Translations under genes and position numbers: made by a program
Assembly: GCA_003222945.1 (NCBI GenBank)
Contig: QHXM01000080.1
Span: 1 to 52,635 of the forward strand
DNA: 52,635 nt
Direction: 5' to 3'
From: Acidobacteriota bacterium
Lineage (GTDB): Bacteria; Acidobacteriota; Blastocatellia; Pyrinomonadales; Pyrinomonadaceae
The notes under the pieces: model-generated
The model's input: only the letters and a program-made list of their open reading frames with translations
Told to the model about the DNA's origin: nothing
The model's database searches: none
Shown here: positions 10,771-21,522 of the stretch, in pieces
Numbering within the stretch: the stretch's first letter is position 1
Layout of the letters: every line of letters begins with the position of its first letter

Positions 10771-13383
10771 GTGTGGCGCGCTTGGCTTCTCACAGAGTGG
10801 TCGGAAGGTGTGGCGGTCGCGCTTATCGAAAGCGGCCTCTGGAGGTCTTCAGGTTCTTACTTGAACAGAGTTTTCCCCGCGAAAGTTTTTTGCGCGCGGC
10901 TCTTTTTCGCGCTCGCGCTCGTGGTCTTCGCGGCCACGAATTTAAGTGCGCAGCAGACGAATCCGGTTGACCGTCAGGTCACGAACCCCATGACGGACAC
11001 GCCGAACGTCAACCCTCTTACACAGGACCAGCCCGTTCGCACTCCCAAACCAGCCGGACAGACTACTCAGGCACAGAGCACGGATGTATTAACGGTCAGC
11101 GCAGCGAAGGAGACGGTTTCGGGACCGAAGAATGCGCTCGTCTTCGTTTATGAAGGTAATGTTGACGCGCGCATAGGAACTTATCGCCTGCAAGCCGACA
11201 AGATAACTGTTTATGAAGCTACGAACCGCGTCGTAGCCGAAGGCAACGTGATTCTGGATCAGGCGGACCAGCAGCGCATAACAGGCTCGCGCGCCGAGTG
11301 GAACTACCGCACCAAAACTGGCTCCTTCACAAACTCGACGGGCTTTACCAACCAGACGCAGGACGGCACCGTCATCTATTTCACAGCCGACACAGTTGAA
11401 AAGATAAGCCTTGACACAGTAGTAGTCATCAACGCGGAGGTCACGGCCTGCGAGGACAACGTGCCCAAGTGGAGTTTCAAAGGGCGGCGCGCTGAGATAA
11501 AGACGGGTGACCGCGTTCGCATCAGGTCCGCCGTCTTTCACGTCAAAGGTATTCCGGTTTTCTATCTTCCATACGCTTCCATCTCAATCAAGAGGCGAGA
11601 CCGCGCGTCCGGGTTTCTGACTCCGACCTTCAGTGGCTCAGGTAACAAAGGTTTCAGATTCTCGGCGGCCTACTATCAAACTCTTGGGCGCTCGGCTGAC
11701 GCAACCTTTCGCACGGACATCTACACGGCGCGCGGGCTTGGTTTCGGCCTTGACGTGCGAACGAAGGCCAATTCGCGCTCCTTCATGGATTTTGGTTTCT
11801 TCGCCGTGAAGGATCGAATCTTTGGACCAAAAGAGAGTCCGCAGAATCCCAATCAGGGAGGCTCGAGTCTTTACGTTCACGGCGTTCATTACTTCCAGAA
11901 CGGCTTTCTGGCCGTAGCGGATGTCAACATCACTTCGAGCCTGACGTTTCGGCAAATCTTCTCGGACAACATACAGATGACCATAAGCCCTGACGAGCGC
12001 TCGCAGGTCTTCGTCAATAAAAATTTCGGCGACTACAGTTTCAATTTCCTTGCGCGCTCGCAGGTCACGTCATTGCCGAGTGCGCGCATACGCACGCGCG
12101 AGCTTCCGAGCATCACACTCGATAAACGTCCTTCGGCTCTGCACTACTTCAAGCGAGTGCCCGTCTATTTCTCGTTCGAGGGCGGCCTTGAGGGTGTGAG
12201 CCGAAAGGAGACTGTCGAAGACGCGCCTCTGTTCGCACAGCAGGTGAGCGGCCTGGCGGTCGTGACGCCTTCGATGGTCCAGCGGCTTGACCTGCACCCG
12301 CGCTTTTCAGTTCCTTTCAGCTTCGCGGGCTGGAGTGTCACGGCGATGGCTGGCCTTCGTGCGACCTATTACTCGAATTCGATTGACCCTTCGACGCGGC
12401 TAATCTTAGCGCGCGATGTAGTGCGCGGCTACGGGGAATTTGAGTTGGACGTGCGACCGCCCGCGCTTGCGCGCTCCTTCCGCCACAGTGACGGCTCGTT
12501 CTTCTTCCGTCACGTCATAGAGCCTTACTTCGTCTATCGGCGCATCGCGGGCAACAGCAGCTTCGAGCGCATCATACGTTTCGACGAAACGGACACGATA
12601 GCCGACACGAACGAGATTGAGTTTGGCGTAACGAACCGCTTCTTCACGCGCCGCTCTACGGAGAACGTGAACGCGAAGGCCGCGCGCGAAAACAATAAAG
12701 AGCGCATTCCGCTATCCTCCCAACCCTACGAGGCTCTGACCATCACAGTGCGCGGCAAATATTTCTTCGACCCATATTTCGGCGGCGCGCTCATTCCGGG
12801 ACAGAGAAACCAGTTCTATCCGATCAACACATTTTCGGGCTTTACTTACGGCGGAGTGCCGCGCCGGTTCTCGCCTCTGAACATTGAAGGGCGTTATCGT
12901 CCCAGCCACACGCTGGTCGCAGACGTGCGCGCGGATTTCGACGTGCAGACAAAGGGCGTGCGCGCCATGTCCGCTACATTCGGTATGACCAGACCGCTCA
13001 TACAGGTCTTTCAGAACTTCTATTACGCTCGCGCCATAACTCTAGTGCCGTCGCTGGCGAGGTTTGCCAACGCCGAGGGCAAAGAGCCTGGAACTGTGCG
13101 CGGCTCGCAGTGGAGTCCTTCGGTTTTCTTAGGCAAGCGTGAGCGCGGAGTATTCGGCGGCGTCTCTTTCTTCTTCGACTTTCAGCACGCGCTGGGACAG
13201 CAGAAATCTTCGCTCGTAAATTCCATCGTCACGCTCGGCTACACATTCGACTGCTGCGCTCTCGTCGTACAGAACTACACCTTCAACGTAGGGTTGAGAA
13301 AAGAGAATCGCGTCGTCTTCAGCTTCCGCCTCAACGGGATAGGCACTTTCGGCACGGAGCAGATTGGTCAGGTGTTCCGATAA
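10771..13383 (+). CDS. lptD: LPS-assembly protein LptD (OstA) family
   Basis: OstA-like region YEGNVDARIGTYRLQADKITVYEATNRVVAEGNV, IPVFYLPYASISIKRRDRASGFLTP, long beta-barrel C-terminus. Confidence 0.88.
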   Translation: MWRAWLLTEWSEGVAVALIESGLWRSSGSYLNRVFPAKVFCARLFFALALVVFAATNLSAQQTNPVDRQVTNPMTDTPNVNPLTQDQPVRTPKPAGQTTQAQSTDVLTVSAAKETVSGPKNALVFVYEGNVDARIGTYRLQADKITVYEATNRVVAEGNVILDQADQQRITGSRAEWNYRTKTGSFTNSTGFTNQTQDGTVIYFTADTVEKISLDTVVVINAEVTACEDNVPKWSFKGRRAEIKTGDRVRIRSAVFHVKGIPVFYLPYASISIKRRDRASGFLTPTFSGSGNKGFRFSAAYYQTLGRSADATFRTDIYTARGLGFGLDVRTKANSRSFMDFGFFAVKDRIFGPKESPQNPNQGGSSLYVHGVHYFQNGFLAVADVNITSSLTFRQIFSDNIQMTISPDERSQVFVNKNFGDYSFNFLARSQVTSLPSARIRTRELPSITLDKRPSALHYFKRVPVYFSFEGGLEGVSRKETVEDAPLFAQQVSGLAVVTPSMVQRLDLHPRFSVPFSFAGWSVTAMAGLRATYYSNSIDPSTRLILARDVVRGYGEFELDVRPPALARSFRHSDGSFFFRHVIEPYFVYRRIAGNSSFERIIRFDETDTIADTNEIEFGVTNRFFTRRSTENVNAKAARENNKERIPLSSQPYEALTITVRGKYFFDPYFGGALIPGQRNQFYPINTFSGFTYGGVPRRFSPLNIEGRYRPSHTLVADVRADFDVQTKGVRAMSATFGMTRPLIQVFQNFYYARAITLVPSLARFANAEGKEPGTVRGSQWSPSVFLGKRERGVFGGVSFFFDFQHALGQQKSSLVNSIVTLGYTFDCCALVVQNYTFNVGLRKENRVVFSFRLNGIGTFGTEQIGQVFR

Positions 13384-13385
13384 AA

Positions 13386-13462
13386 GCAGGGATGAGGGCG
13401 GCAGGGATGAGGGATGAATGAAGAATAGTTTTACTTTATCCCTCCGCCCTCATCCCTTTGTT
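13386..13462. repeat. Heptad palindrome (GGGATGA type)
   Basis: GGGATGAGGGCGG (13389-13401) pairs with CCGCCCTCATCCC (13444-13456). Confidence 0.85.
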
Positions 13463-13763
13463 CCTCCTTGCTCTTCAGCGTTGAGTGTATATAATGAATT
13501 GTCGGTTGAGGCCGACCCGGATGGCGGGGCTTTGCTGGTGGATTCACTCATCGCTCGGAAGTTTTAGAACTCGAACCCCGATAAAAAGCTGCTTTACGTG
13601 CATCCTCTGAAAGTTTAATAACATCAGAAGTGCGTTTCGCCCCCGCGTAATTCACGCTCGAATCCTCTAAATTGGTTTTTCAAGCAGGTTGTTTTTGCAT
13701 GGCGGACGCGCTCGCGGGCGTGTACGCGCAAGATTTCAAAAGAATTTTCAGGAGCAAACTGAG

Positions 13764-16700
13764 ATGTTGCAGTTTCCCCAAAGCTTCAATCCCCAACACC
13801 GAACAATTTCTCACAGAGATTTCTTCAAACGCTTTCGCGGCGCATTGGCAATTGGCCTCGCGGCCCTGCTCTTTTTAGCGCCGCTCGGCTTCCGTGTCTC
13901 TGCTCAGCAACAACAATCGGGCACTAGCTCAAAGGTGCAGCAGGCCAACCAGTTCACAATTTATCAAGATGCGAGCGGTAATGTCGTCTGCCGCGAGGCG
14001 ACTCTTTTAGAGAGAGAGCAAGCGGGCAATGTTGATACTGAGAGCTTAGGCTTAAGACAGATTAACCATCTTGAGTATCAGAAGGGTGATCGCGCGACGA
14101 AGACTGCGCCCGGAGAGAATGCAGGCACAGGGTTGACGATCATCCTGCGCGCGACCACGCAGCTACAAGGGAATCAGGCAGCCGTTGACGCTTTCAACCG
14201 CGCCGCGCAGAACTGGGAGAGCATAATCCAGTCGCCCGTCACGATCTACATTGACGTTGACTACGGCTCGACAAACTTTGGTCGAGCTTGGGGCAGTGGT
14301 GTGCTTGGCTCTACGAGCGCGCCTAGCAACGCTTATCCTTATCAATCGGTCCGCACAAACCTTGTGGCAGAAGCATCGGACGAAGGTAATACGACGAAGC
14401 AGGCAATCTCCAACGCGCTTCCACAGACGACAGTGCCTAGCGATCTGGGCGATAAAAGCTCGACCGTAGTTTCAGACTCTGCTGCACGCGCACTCGGTCT
14501 CCTGCCCGCCGCAGCACAATCTACGGATTCGGCTGCGAGGATTGCGTTCAACTCAAATTTTAGTTTCGATTTTAATCCTGATGACGGCATCAGTTCTGGA
14601 CAAACAGATTTTGATGCTGTCGCCACGCACGAGATCGGTCACGCTCTCGGATTTCATTCAGAGGCAGGCGCGACTGCAAGACCGTCCATCTGGGACCTAT
14701 ATCGTTTTCGCACGGGCACAACCACAAGCACTTTCACAACAGCCCAGCGCATACTGACCATAGGCGGTTCGCCCGACGCGCTCCAATACTATTTCGTTCC
14801 CGGCAATTCTGAGTTAGGTCTCTCCACAGGTGGTCCGAGCGGCGCAACGACTAATGGCGGCGACGGCTGGCAGTCCAGCCACTGGAAACATTTTAGTGGA
14901 TGCAGCAGTAGCGGCTACATAGGCATCATGGACCCTGCGATTTCGTCCGGCTGTCGTAGAACTATTACAGGCAACGACGCGCTCGCGCTCGGTTCATTCG
15001 GCTACAATCTGACAAACAGCGCTCCGCCGCCACCGCCACCGCCAGCGCCCACGCCGCCCGCCAATGACAACTTTGCAAACGCGCAAACAATCAACGGTTG
15101 TTCGGGAAGCGTAAACGGCGTAAGTATCGGCGCGACGCATGAGACAGGAGAGCCTAGCCACGATCCATCGGATACAAGCTCTAACAGTCCGGGCCACACG
15201 GTCTGGTATCAGTGGCAAGCTCCCTCTTCGGGCAGCGCCACGATCACGACTGAGGGCAGCGAGTTCGACACGATACTGGCAATTTATACCGGAACAAGTG
15301 TGAATAGTCTGACCCGTGCACTAAAGCCCGATGGTACTCCTGCATTTAATGATGACGTGCAGGATGGAGTTATAACGACCAGCACTGTGACATTCAACGC
15401 GACCGCAGGCACAGTCTATAAGATTGCAGTTGACGGCTGGGGCGGCGACAGCGGTGCTCTTAAACTGAACTGGACGGAGAGCGGTTGCTCGCAGGTAAAG
15501 ATAGACCAGGCAATAACGTTCGGCGCACTCTCGACCAGAACCTATGGCGACGCCCCGTTCACAGTAAGCGCCACGGCAACGTCGGGTCTGCCCGTCAACT
15601 TCCAAATTCTTTCAGGTCCGGCGACCGTATCCGGCAACACTGTGACGATAACGGGCGCGGGCACTGTGATTGTCAGAGCCTCTCAATCGGGCGACCCAAG
15701 CTTCAACGCAGCGCCGAACGTTGACCAGTCATTCACCGTAGCGAAAGCAACGCCAGTAATAACCTGGAACAATCCTGCGAACATTTTCGTCGGCACGCCT
15801 TTAAGCAGTACGCAACTGAATGCGACGGCCAGCACGCCGGGCACATTCTCCGTAGCTGGCACGTTCTCCTATGTGCCTTCTGCCGGGACTGTTCTGAACT
15901 TAGGCGTCAATCAACTATCTGTAAACTTCACGCCTTCAGACACGACTAATTACAACAGCGCCGCGAAGACAGTGCAGTTGACGGTCGTGCCTCTGCCGAC
16001 TGTTACCTTGAGCAGCGCGACCTATAGCGTAGGTGAGAGCAACGGCAACGTGCAGATAATTGTCAACCGAGTTGGCGATACGAGCTCAGCATCAAGCGTG
16101 AACTATGCCACGAACGACACGGCTGGACTCGCCGCCTGCAACCAGGCGAACACGGGCATTGCATCCTCACGCTGCGACTACGCTACAACAATAGGCACGC
16201 TGCAGTTTGCAGCAGGGGAAACGACGAAGACTATCTTCATCCCGATAGTTAATGATTCCTATGCCGAAGGGAACGAAAGATTCACTTTGACTTTGAGCAA
16301 CCCGACCGGCGCAACTTTAGGCTCAACTTCCAACGCTACGATTACTATCGTGGATGACGACCAGACAACAGGAGGCAACCCCATTGTTGACCCGGCATTC
16401 TTCGTGCGCCAGCAGTACATAGATTTCTTAGGTCGTGAACCAGACCCGGGAGGATTAGCAGGCTGGCAGGGCATACTCAATAACTGCGGCACCACAGTGG
16501 CTCAGCCCTGTGACCGTATAGAAGTCAGTGCAGGATTCTTCCGCTCTCCAGAGTTTCAAGATCGTGGATATTTTGTATTTAGATTCTATCCTGTTGCTTT
16601 GGGAAGAAATCCAAACTACAACGAATTCATGCCTGACTTAGCTAAAGTAAGTGGATTCTTAACTGATGCTCAGTTGGAAACTAATAAAGTTGCTTTCGTT

Positions 16701-17051
16701 AATGAATTCATGTCAAGAACTGAATTCCAGACCAAGTATGGCTCTCTAACAGATGCAGCTTTCCGAACTGCACTTGTACAGGCAGCAGGAATTGATCCAG
16801 GTATTGCTTTCCCACAGACAGGGATGACACGAGCACAGTTCCTACGAGCTTTCGTTGAAAGCACAGCCGTCTATCAGAAGTTCTACAACCAGTCATTTGT
16901 TGTAATGCAATACTTCGGATACCTCAGACGCGATCCTGATGCTCTCTACACAAACTGGATTCAGACTATGAATCAGAATCCGAACGATTACAGAACCATG
17001 ATTAACGGCTTCCTGAACTCTTCTGAGTATTTCCTGAGATTCGGACCGTGA
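13764..17051 (+). CDS. Secreted zincin-like protease with Calx-beta and C-terminal DUF4214 domains
   Basis: Signal peptide; VATHEIGHALGFHS (HExxHxxxxxH); Calx-beta ERFTLTLSNPTGATLG; DUF4214 YIDFLGREPDPGGLAGW. Confidence 0.85.
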   Translation: MLQFPQSFNPQHRTISHRDFFKRFRGALAIGLAALLFLAPLGFRVSAQQQQSGTSSKVQQANQFTIYQDASGNVVCREATLLEREQAGNVDTESLGLRQINHLEYQKGDRATKTAPGENAGTGLTIILRATTQLQGNQAAVDAFNRAAQNWESIIQSPVTIYIDVDYGSTNFGRAWGSGVLGSTSAPSNAYPYQSVRTNLVAEASDEGNTTKQAISNALPQTTVPSDLGDKSSTVVSDSAARALGLLPAAAQSTDSAARIAFNSNFSFDFNPDDGISSGQTDFDAVATHEIGHALGFHSEAGATARPSIWDLYRFRTGTTTSTFTTAQRILTIGGSPDALQYYFVPGNSELGLSTGGPSGATTNGGDGWQSSHWKHFSGCSSSGYIGIMDPAISSGCRRTITGNDALALGSFGYNLTNSAPPPPPPPAPTPPANDNFANAQTINGCSGSVNGVSIGATHETGEPSHDPSDTSSNSPGHTVWYQWQAPSSGSATITTEGSEFDTILAIYTGTSVNSLTRALKPDGTPAFNDDVQDGVITTSTVTFNATAGTVYKIAVDGWGGDSGALKLNWTESGCSQVKIDQAITFGALSTRTYGDAPFTVSATATSGLPVNFQILSGPATVSGNTVTITGAGTVIVRASQSGDPSFNAAPNVDQSFTVAKATPVITWNNPANIFVGTPLSSTQLNATASTPGTFSVAGTFSYVPSAGTVLNLGVNQLSVNFTPSDTTNYNSAAKTVQLTVVPLPTVTLSSATYSVGESNGNVQIIVNRVGDTSSASSVNYATNDTAGLAACNQANTGIASSRCDYATTIGTLQFAAGETTKTIFIPIVNDSYAEGNERFTLTLSNPTGATLGSTSNATITIVDDDQTTGGNPIVDPAFFVRQQYIDFLGREPDPGGLAGWQGILNNCGTTVAQPCDRIEVSAGFFRSPEFQDRGYFVFRFYPVALGRNPNYNEFMPDLAKVSGFLTDAQLETNKVAFVNEFMSRTEFQTKYGSLTDAAFRTALVQAAGIDPGIAFPQTGMTRAQFLRAFVESTAVYQKFYNQSFVVMQYFGYLRRDPDALYTNWIQTMNQNPNDYRTMINGFLNSSEYFLRFGP

Positions 17052-17070
17052 GGAAAGCGGAGGGCAGTGG

Positions 17071-17162
17071 AAGGGATGAAGGATGAGGGATGAATGAAAG
17101 AAAAGAGAGAGTACTTTCGTTCTTTCTTTACTTCATCCCTCATCCCTCATCCTTCATCCCTT
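17071..17162. repeat. Heptad palindrome (GGGATGA type)
   Basis: AAGGGATGAAGGATGAGGGATGA (17071-17093) is the exact reverse complement of 17140-17162 (23 nt). Confidence 0.95.
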
Positions 17163-17397
17163 ATTTCATCCCTGCTCTCGCTGGTGGTACTGACCCGTTC
17201 TTCGGCCTCCTGCACTTCTTTGATTCAGAAGCGTTCTAGTTCACTTCATCGCGGCAATTCTAAAATCCAACGGACCTGAAATGTAAATCTCCGGCAATAC
17301 GACGCTTAACCTTTAAGCGTGCGCCGCTCATTCGCCCTCTTTCTGTGGCCTGCTTGTTGCTTTTAGATGGCTACTGGCGAACAAGAGGCTATGCACG

Positions 17398-18837
17398 ATG
17401 CGGCGGTTATTCACAGCTTTGATTTCTGTTTTCTTCAGCTTGAGTTTGGCTGTGCATATAACGAGCGCTTACACGCTGCAATACGCCGACGCTAGCTCCA
17501 CAGTGAGAGTCAAGTGGCCCGGCAACACTATAAAGATCGCGCTCTCAAAATCGCTCAACTCTCCGCCTTCAAATATCAAGCAGGGAAGCGACGTGCTCGG
17601 CGCACTCAAGCGCGCCATGAAGCGCTGGTCCGAAGCAGCCAACGTGAACTTCATAGAATCTTCGTCTGACGCTCTCAACATCAGTCCGAGCGGCAGCGGC
17701 GACCGACTAAGTCTCATCACTGTTGCAGACACGCCTGAGAACCGTGCTGTCTTCGATAGCGCTGACCGCACAGGACGCACGCGCATCTTCTACGACACGA
17801 CGACGGGCGCGATAACGGAGGCAGACGTTGTAATCAATCCTGCGGCTGAGTTCTCCACAGACGGAACACCCGGCACTTACGACCTTGAAGCTACATTCAC
17901 GCATGAGCTAGGCCACGTGCTGGGGCTTGAGCATTCGCATGAGGCTGGCGCTTGTATGCAGCCGCGACAGGGAATCAACGGGCTGTACGAACAGGCCGCG
18001 ACAACCGCGCGCACGCTCTCTGATGATGACCGCGCAGGCGCTCGTGCGCTCTACGGCTCGCCCGAAACTTTCGGAGCGATAACGGGCGTGGTTGACAATA
18101 CTGCGGGCGCACCTGCAACCAGCACGCAAGTCTGGGCCGAAGAGGTCAAGACGGGCAAAGTCGTCGCGGGCAATTCGAGTTTGGCGGACGGCTCATTTCG
18201 CATTGAAGGCTTGCCGCCCGGCGAGTATCGTCTGGTAGCAGAGTCCGACAGCAGTCATGACGGCGCTACCGACATGGCTTCTGGAGTTGGATTAAATGCT
18301 GCGGCTGAAGCCACAAAGTCTGAAACTCACAGCGCGGAGACCGATAGCCAGATAAAGGTCTCGGCAGGCCAGAGCGTTCGTCAGGACATAGCTCTGGAAC
18401 ACACCAGCACAACTCTCAAGCCGCAGGTCTTCGGCACTAACGGCCATCTTTCAACCATAGCCGTGCCCATCAGTCCCGGTGGGCGCTACACAATCTTCGT
18501 CGGAGGCTCTGGTCTTGATGAGGTCTCAGGCAATGGAATCACTGTCACTTCGCCTTTCGTCAAAGTGAATGCTGGAAGCCTCACGCTGCAAGAGGGCGTG
18601 AACTACGAGCATCCGATCATAAGCTTCGACATTGAAGTGTCGGCGTCCGCTCAGCCCGGCGATTACAGCATTCGACTTGAATCTAAGTCAGGCGAGGTGG
18701 CCTACATCTCTGGCGGTTTGACCGTCGAATCGCCGATTGAAGCGCCGGACTCTACTGTAAATCTGGAGGGCAGCGCAGCCCAGGCTACAACAATTGCCAT
18801 AACAAACGGACTCTTAGGCATCTTTTCCAGTCGCTGA
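17398..18837 (+). CDS. Secreted matrixin-like metalloprotease with carboxypeptidase-regulatory-like region
   Basis: ATFTHELGHVLGLEHSHEAGACMQP; signal peptide; GAITGVVDNTAGAPATSTQVWAEE repeat-like region. Confidence 0.87.
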   Translation: MRRLFTALISVFFSLSLAVHITSAYTLQYADASSTVRVKWPGNTIKIALSKSLNSPPSNIKQGSDVLGALKRAMKRWSEAANVNFIESSSDALNISPSGSGDRLSLITVADTPENRAVFDSADRTGRTRIFYDTTTGAITEADVVINPAAEFSTDGTPGTYDLEATFTHELGHVLGLEHSHEAGACMQPRQGINGLYEQAATTARTLSDDDRAGARALYGSPETFGAITGVVDNTAGAPATSTQVWAEEVKTGKVVAGNSSLADGSFRIEGLPPGEYRLVAESDSSHDGATDMASGVGLNAAAEATKSETHSAETDSQIKVSAGQSVRQDIALEHTSTTLKPQVFGTNGHLSTIAVPISPGGRYTIFVGGSGLDEVSGNGITVTSPFVKVNAGSLTLQEGVNYEHPIISFDIEVSASAQPGDYSIRLESKSGEVAYISGGLTVESPIEAPDSTVNLEGSAAQATTIAITNGLLGIFSSR

Positions 18838-18891
18838 AAGCTCTAAATTCGTTACTCGCTGCCTTGCGCCCGAACTAGTCTTACGCTTAAA

Positions 18892-21417
18892 ATGAGCATC
18901 TTTGACCGCAAGGCGCGCCGCAAGAGTTTTCGAGAGAGCGCGAGTTCCGGTCCTTTGGTCTTTCTGCTCTTTAGCTCCCCAAGGGCTAGCATCTCTTTTA
19001 TGTCCGTGTTTAATTCGGAGGCTTTTTACGTGAAGCAAGCTTTTCGTTTGTCATGCGCCGTCGCCCTTTTCCTTCTTCTAGCAGGCGCGTCGCTCTCTAC
19101 TCAGGCGCAGACAACCCCTGACCCCTTTATCACGCAGATAACTTCGTCCGCCAAGGATTCGTTTGCTCAGGACATGAGCGGCGACGGTCGCTTCGTAGTC
19201 ATAGAATCCACAGGCGACATTTCGACAGAGAAGACCTCCTCGCGCAACAACGCCGACGGCAACCGCGAAATCTTTCTGTTCGACTACGCGCAGCGCCGCA
19301 TCTTCCAGATAACGAATACGACGAGCGCACGAGTTGACACAACGAAGCCTGCGCTCTCGACATCCTCCGACACAGATTTCAGCAACGTCAAAGTCGAAGT
19401 CAGCAACAACCATCCGGTCATAAGCAACAACGGGCGATGGATAGCTTTCAGTTCCAACGCAGTCTTGACCACCGCGTCGCAAGGAACATTTGACGGCGAT
19501 GCAAACAGCGCTGCTCTCGCTGCTGACGGCAATCAGGAGATTTACATCTACTTCATTCCGGCTACGACGAGCGTCAATTTGTCGAACGGGGCGGACGCTC
19601 CGGGTCAGGATTTAACACTGGGCGAGTTCACACAGATCACCAACACGCCCGCAAGCCGTCTGCCCGTTGCAGGAACAACTTCGAGCGCGCCTTTCGTAGC
19701 CTTCGATAACCGCGATCCTTCGGTCAGCGACTCTGCGGCAATAGTCTCGTTTGTCTCTACACGCGATCTCGTAACGGGCGGCAACGCAGACTTCAACCCG
19801 GAGATTTTTATCTTCAAGAGAAACGTAGCCTCGCCGCTCACGGGCGTTGTAACTCAACTGACGAACACGACCGGGCTTTTCACCTTCAACGAAAATCCGT
19901 CCCTGTCTGGTAGCGGCGCTGCCATAGCTTTCATCTCTAACGCGAACATCACCGTCGGAGGCTCTGGCAATAACTCGGACGCGAACGCAGAAGTCTATCT
20001 GGGCAGCATTAACACTACGACCGGAGCGGGCGCGGTCACGCGACAGGTTACGAACACGAAAGCGCCCTCTTCGGGCATCGGCATAAACTTCATGCCGCCG
20101 GGTCGTCGCCTGAGCCGCGATGGAAACTTCATAGCGCTCGAATCGCTCGCGGACCTTTCGGGCGACAGTTCAATAAAGAATCAAACTACCATCTTCGTCT
20201 ATAACGTTTCGTCGAATGCTTTTACGCAGATCGGTCCACGCGCTGATAATACATCTCAGTTCCGCTTCCCGACTTTCACTGACTATAACTCATCGCTTCA
20301 ACCCGCGACCGTCGTCTTCTCGTCGGGCTTGAATTTCACGTCCACCGGCGCGTTGCCGACGACCGCTACAGACGGATTGAATCCGAGTGGCGCGACACAG
20401 ATTTTCGCTGCGCCTTTGGGGACGAGTTCGCCCACTTTTACGCGGCTGACGAATAATCCGGGTACGCCCGGTCCAGCCATTCAACCGTTTCCGAGCAACA
20501 CGCAGCAGCGCATGGCCTTCAGCATTACAGCGACGGAGCTTGGCGGGCTTAACGCAGACGGTTTTTCCGAAGCCTTCTATCTTCTGAGTCGGCAAGGGAC
20601 GGACGCAGCGAGCGCGACGCTTTCGTTCTTTACAGGAGCATCTGAACGTCCCATTGTCACAGCAAGTCCGACGCCTCCGGCTGTCTCCACGCTCGCGCCC
20701 GGAATGCTCACAATCGTTCGCTCTGCTACGGCGCTTGCGCCTTCGAGCCAGATTGCAAGCAGCGCGTCGGAATCTGCGCATCGCCCATCGCTTCCCGTCG
20801 AACTGAACGGCGTCTCCGTCTCCGTAAACGGCGCGGCTGCCGGACTCTTCTTCGTAAGCACGGGTCAGATTAACTTCGTAATCCCGCCCGGTCTTGCGCC
20901 GACCACAGGCACAGTCACCTATCCTGTAGTCATCAACAACAACGGCACGACGATTCGCTCCACGCTTCAACTATCAATAGCGCAGCCGGACATTTTCACG
21001 CAGACAACCGCCTTCGGCTCAAACCGCGGACTTATTCTGAATGTCACGATTCCCGGAAGTGCAGTAGGATCGCCAGAGCCGTTTACTGTGACGACGACAT
21101 ACGTTGACTCAACTGGAAAGACAGTGACCGCTCCGACTATCTTGAGAATCTTTCTGACGGGCGTTCGCCGCATAACCGATCCGTCGCAGGTTAAAGTTAC
21201 CATAGGGACAACAGATATTGTTGGAACTGCTACCGCCAGCACATCCCCTATAGCAATATCGCCGACGGACACGCCCGGCACGGACCAGATAGACGTAACG
21301 CTGCCCGCATCGCTGGCCGGAGCAGGTGACGTTCCCGTGATCGTCACAATCACGGCCAGCGGCACGAGCTTCACAAGCCGCGACTCTACCACAGCGCCGA
21401 AGATAAGAATCCAGTGA
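18892..21417 (+). CDS. Secreted beta-propeller-like (PD40/TolB-type) protein with TIGR03437-like C-terminal domain; true start probably internal (about 18997 or 19030)
   Basis: Repeated units ISNNGRWIAFSSN / FDNRDPSVSDSAAIVSFVSTRDL; C-terminal VNGAAAGLFFVSTGQINFVIPPGLAPTTGTVTYPVVI. Confidence 0.78.
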   Translation: MSIFDRKARRKSFRESASSGPLVFLLFSSPRASISFMSVFNSEAFYVKQAFRLSCAVALFLLLAGASLSTQAQTTPDPFITQITSSAKDSFAQDMSGDGRFVVIESTGDISTEKTSSRNNADGNREIFLFDYAQRRIFQITNTTSARVDTTKPALSTSSDTDFSNVKVEVSNNHPVISNNGRWIAFSSNAVLTTASQGTFDGDANSAALAADGNQEIYIYFIPATTSVNLSNGADAPGQDLTLGEFTQITNTPASRLPVAGTTSSAPFVAFDNRDPSVSDSAAIVSFVSTRDLVTGGNADFNPEIFIFKRNVASPLTGVVTQLTNTTGLFTFNENPSLSGSGAAIAFISNANITVGGSGNNSDANAEVYLGSINTTTGAGAVTRQVTNTKAPSSGIGINFMPPGRRLSRDGNFIALESLADLSGDSSIKNQTTIFVYNVSSNAFTQIGPRADNTSQFRFPTFTDYNSSLQPATVVFSSGLNFTSTGALPTTATDGLNPSGATQIFAAPLGTSSPTFTRLTNNPGTPGPAIQPFPSNTQQRMAFSITATELGGLNADGFSEAFYLLSRQGTDAASATLSFFTGASERPIVTASPTPPAVSTLAPGMLTIVRSATALAPSSQIASSASESAHRPSLPVELNGVSVSVNGAAAGLFFVSTGQINFVIPPGLAPTTGTVTYPVVINNNGTTIRSTLQLSIAQPDIFTQTTAFGSNRGLILNVTIPGSAVGSPEPFTVTTTYVDSTGKTVTAPTILRIFLTGVRRITDPSQVKVTIGTTDIVGTATASTSPIAISPTDTPGTDQIDVTLPASLAGAGDVPVIVTITASGTSFTSRDSTTAPKIRIQ

Positions 21418-21520
21418 AAAGCAGAATCCAGAATCCAGAATCCAGGAGTCAGAATGAAAAGCTGACGCCGCTTTTCTTCTTCTCCTGGGTTCTGGATTCT
21501 GGATTCTGAATTCTGCTTTT
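21417..21520. repeat. Heptad palindrome (CAGAATC type) filling the whole intergenic gap
   Basis: AAAAGCAGAATCCAGAATCCAG ... CTGGATTCTGGATTCTGAATTCTGCTTTT. Confidence 0.93.
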
Positions 21521-21522
21521 AG

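Noticed and set aside
11089-11541. 150-aa minus-strand ORF within lptD
   Set aside because: Antisense shadow of a clear LptD coding region.
13480-13763. Riboswitch in the leader of the protease gene
   Set aside because: A TATAAT-like box (TGTATATAAT) and a long leader are visible, but no known aptamer consensus could be recognised.
13386-17165. Heptad repeat clusters as CRISPR arrays
   Set aside because: Units are 7 nt, contiguous and inverted; there are no 25-40 nt repeats with unique spacers and no cas genes.
20290-20970. 226-aa minus-strand ORF
   Set aside because: Antisense shadow of 18892..21417, very Arg-rich, no motif.
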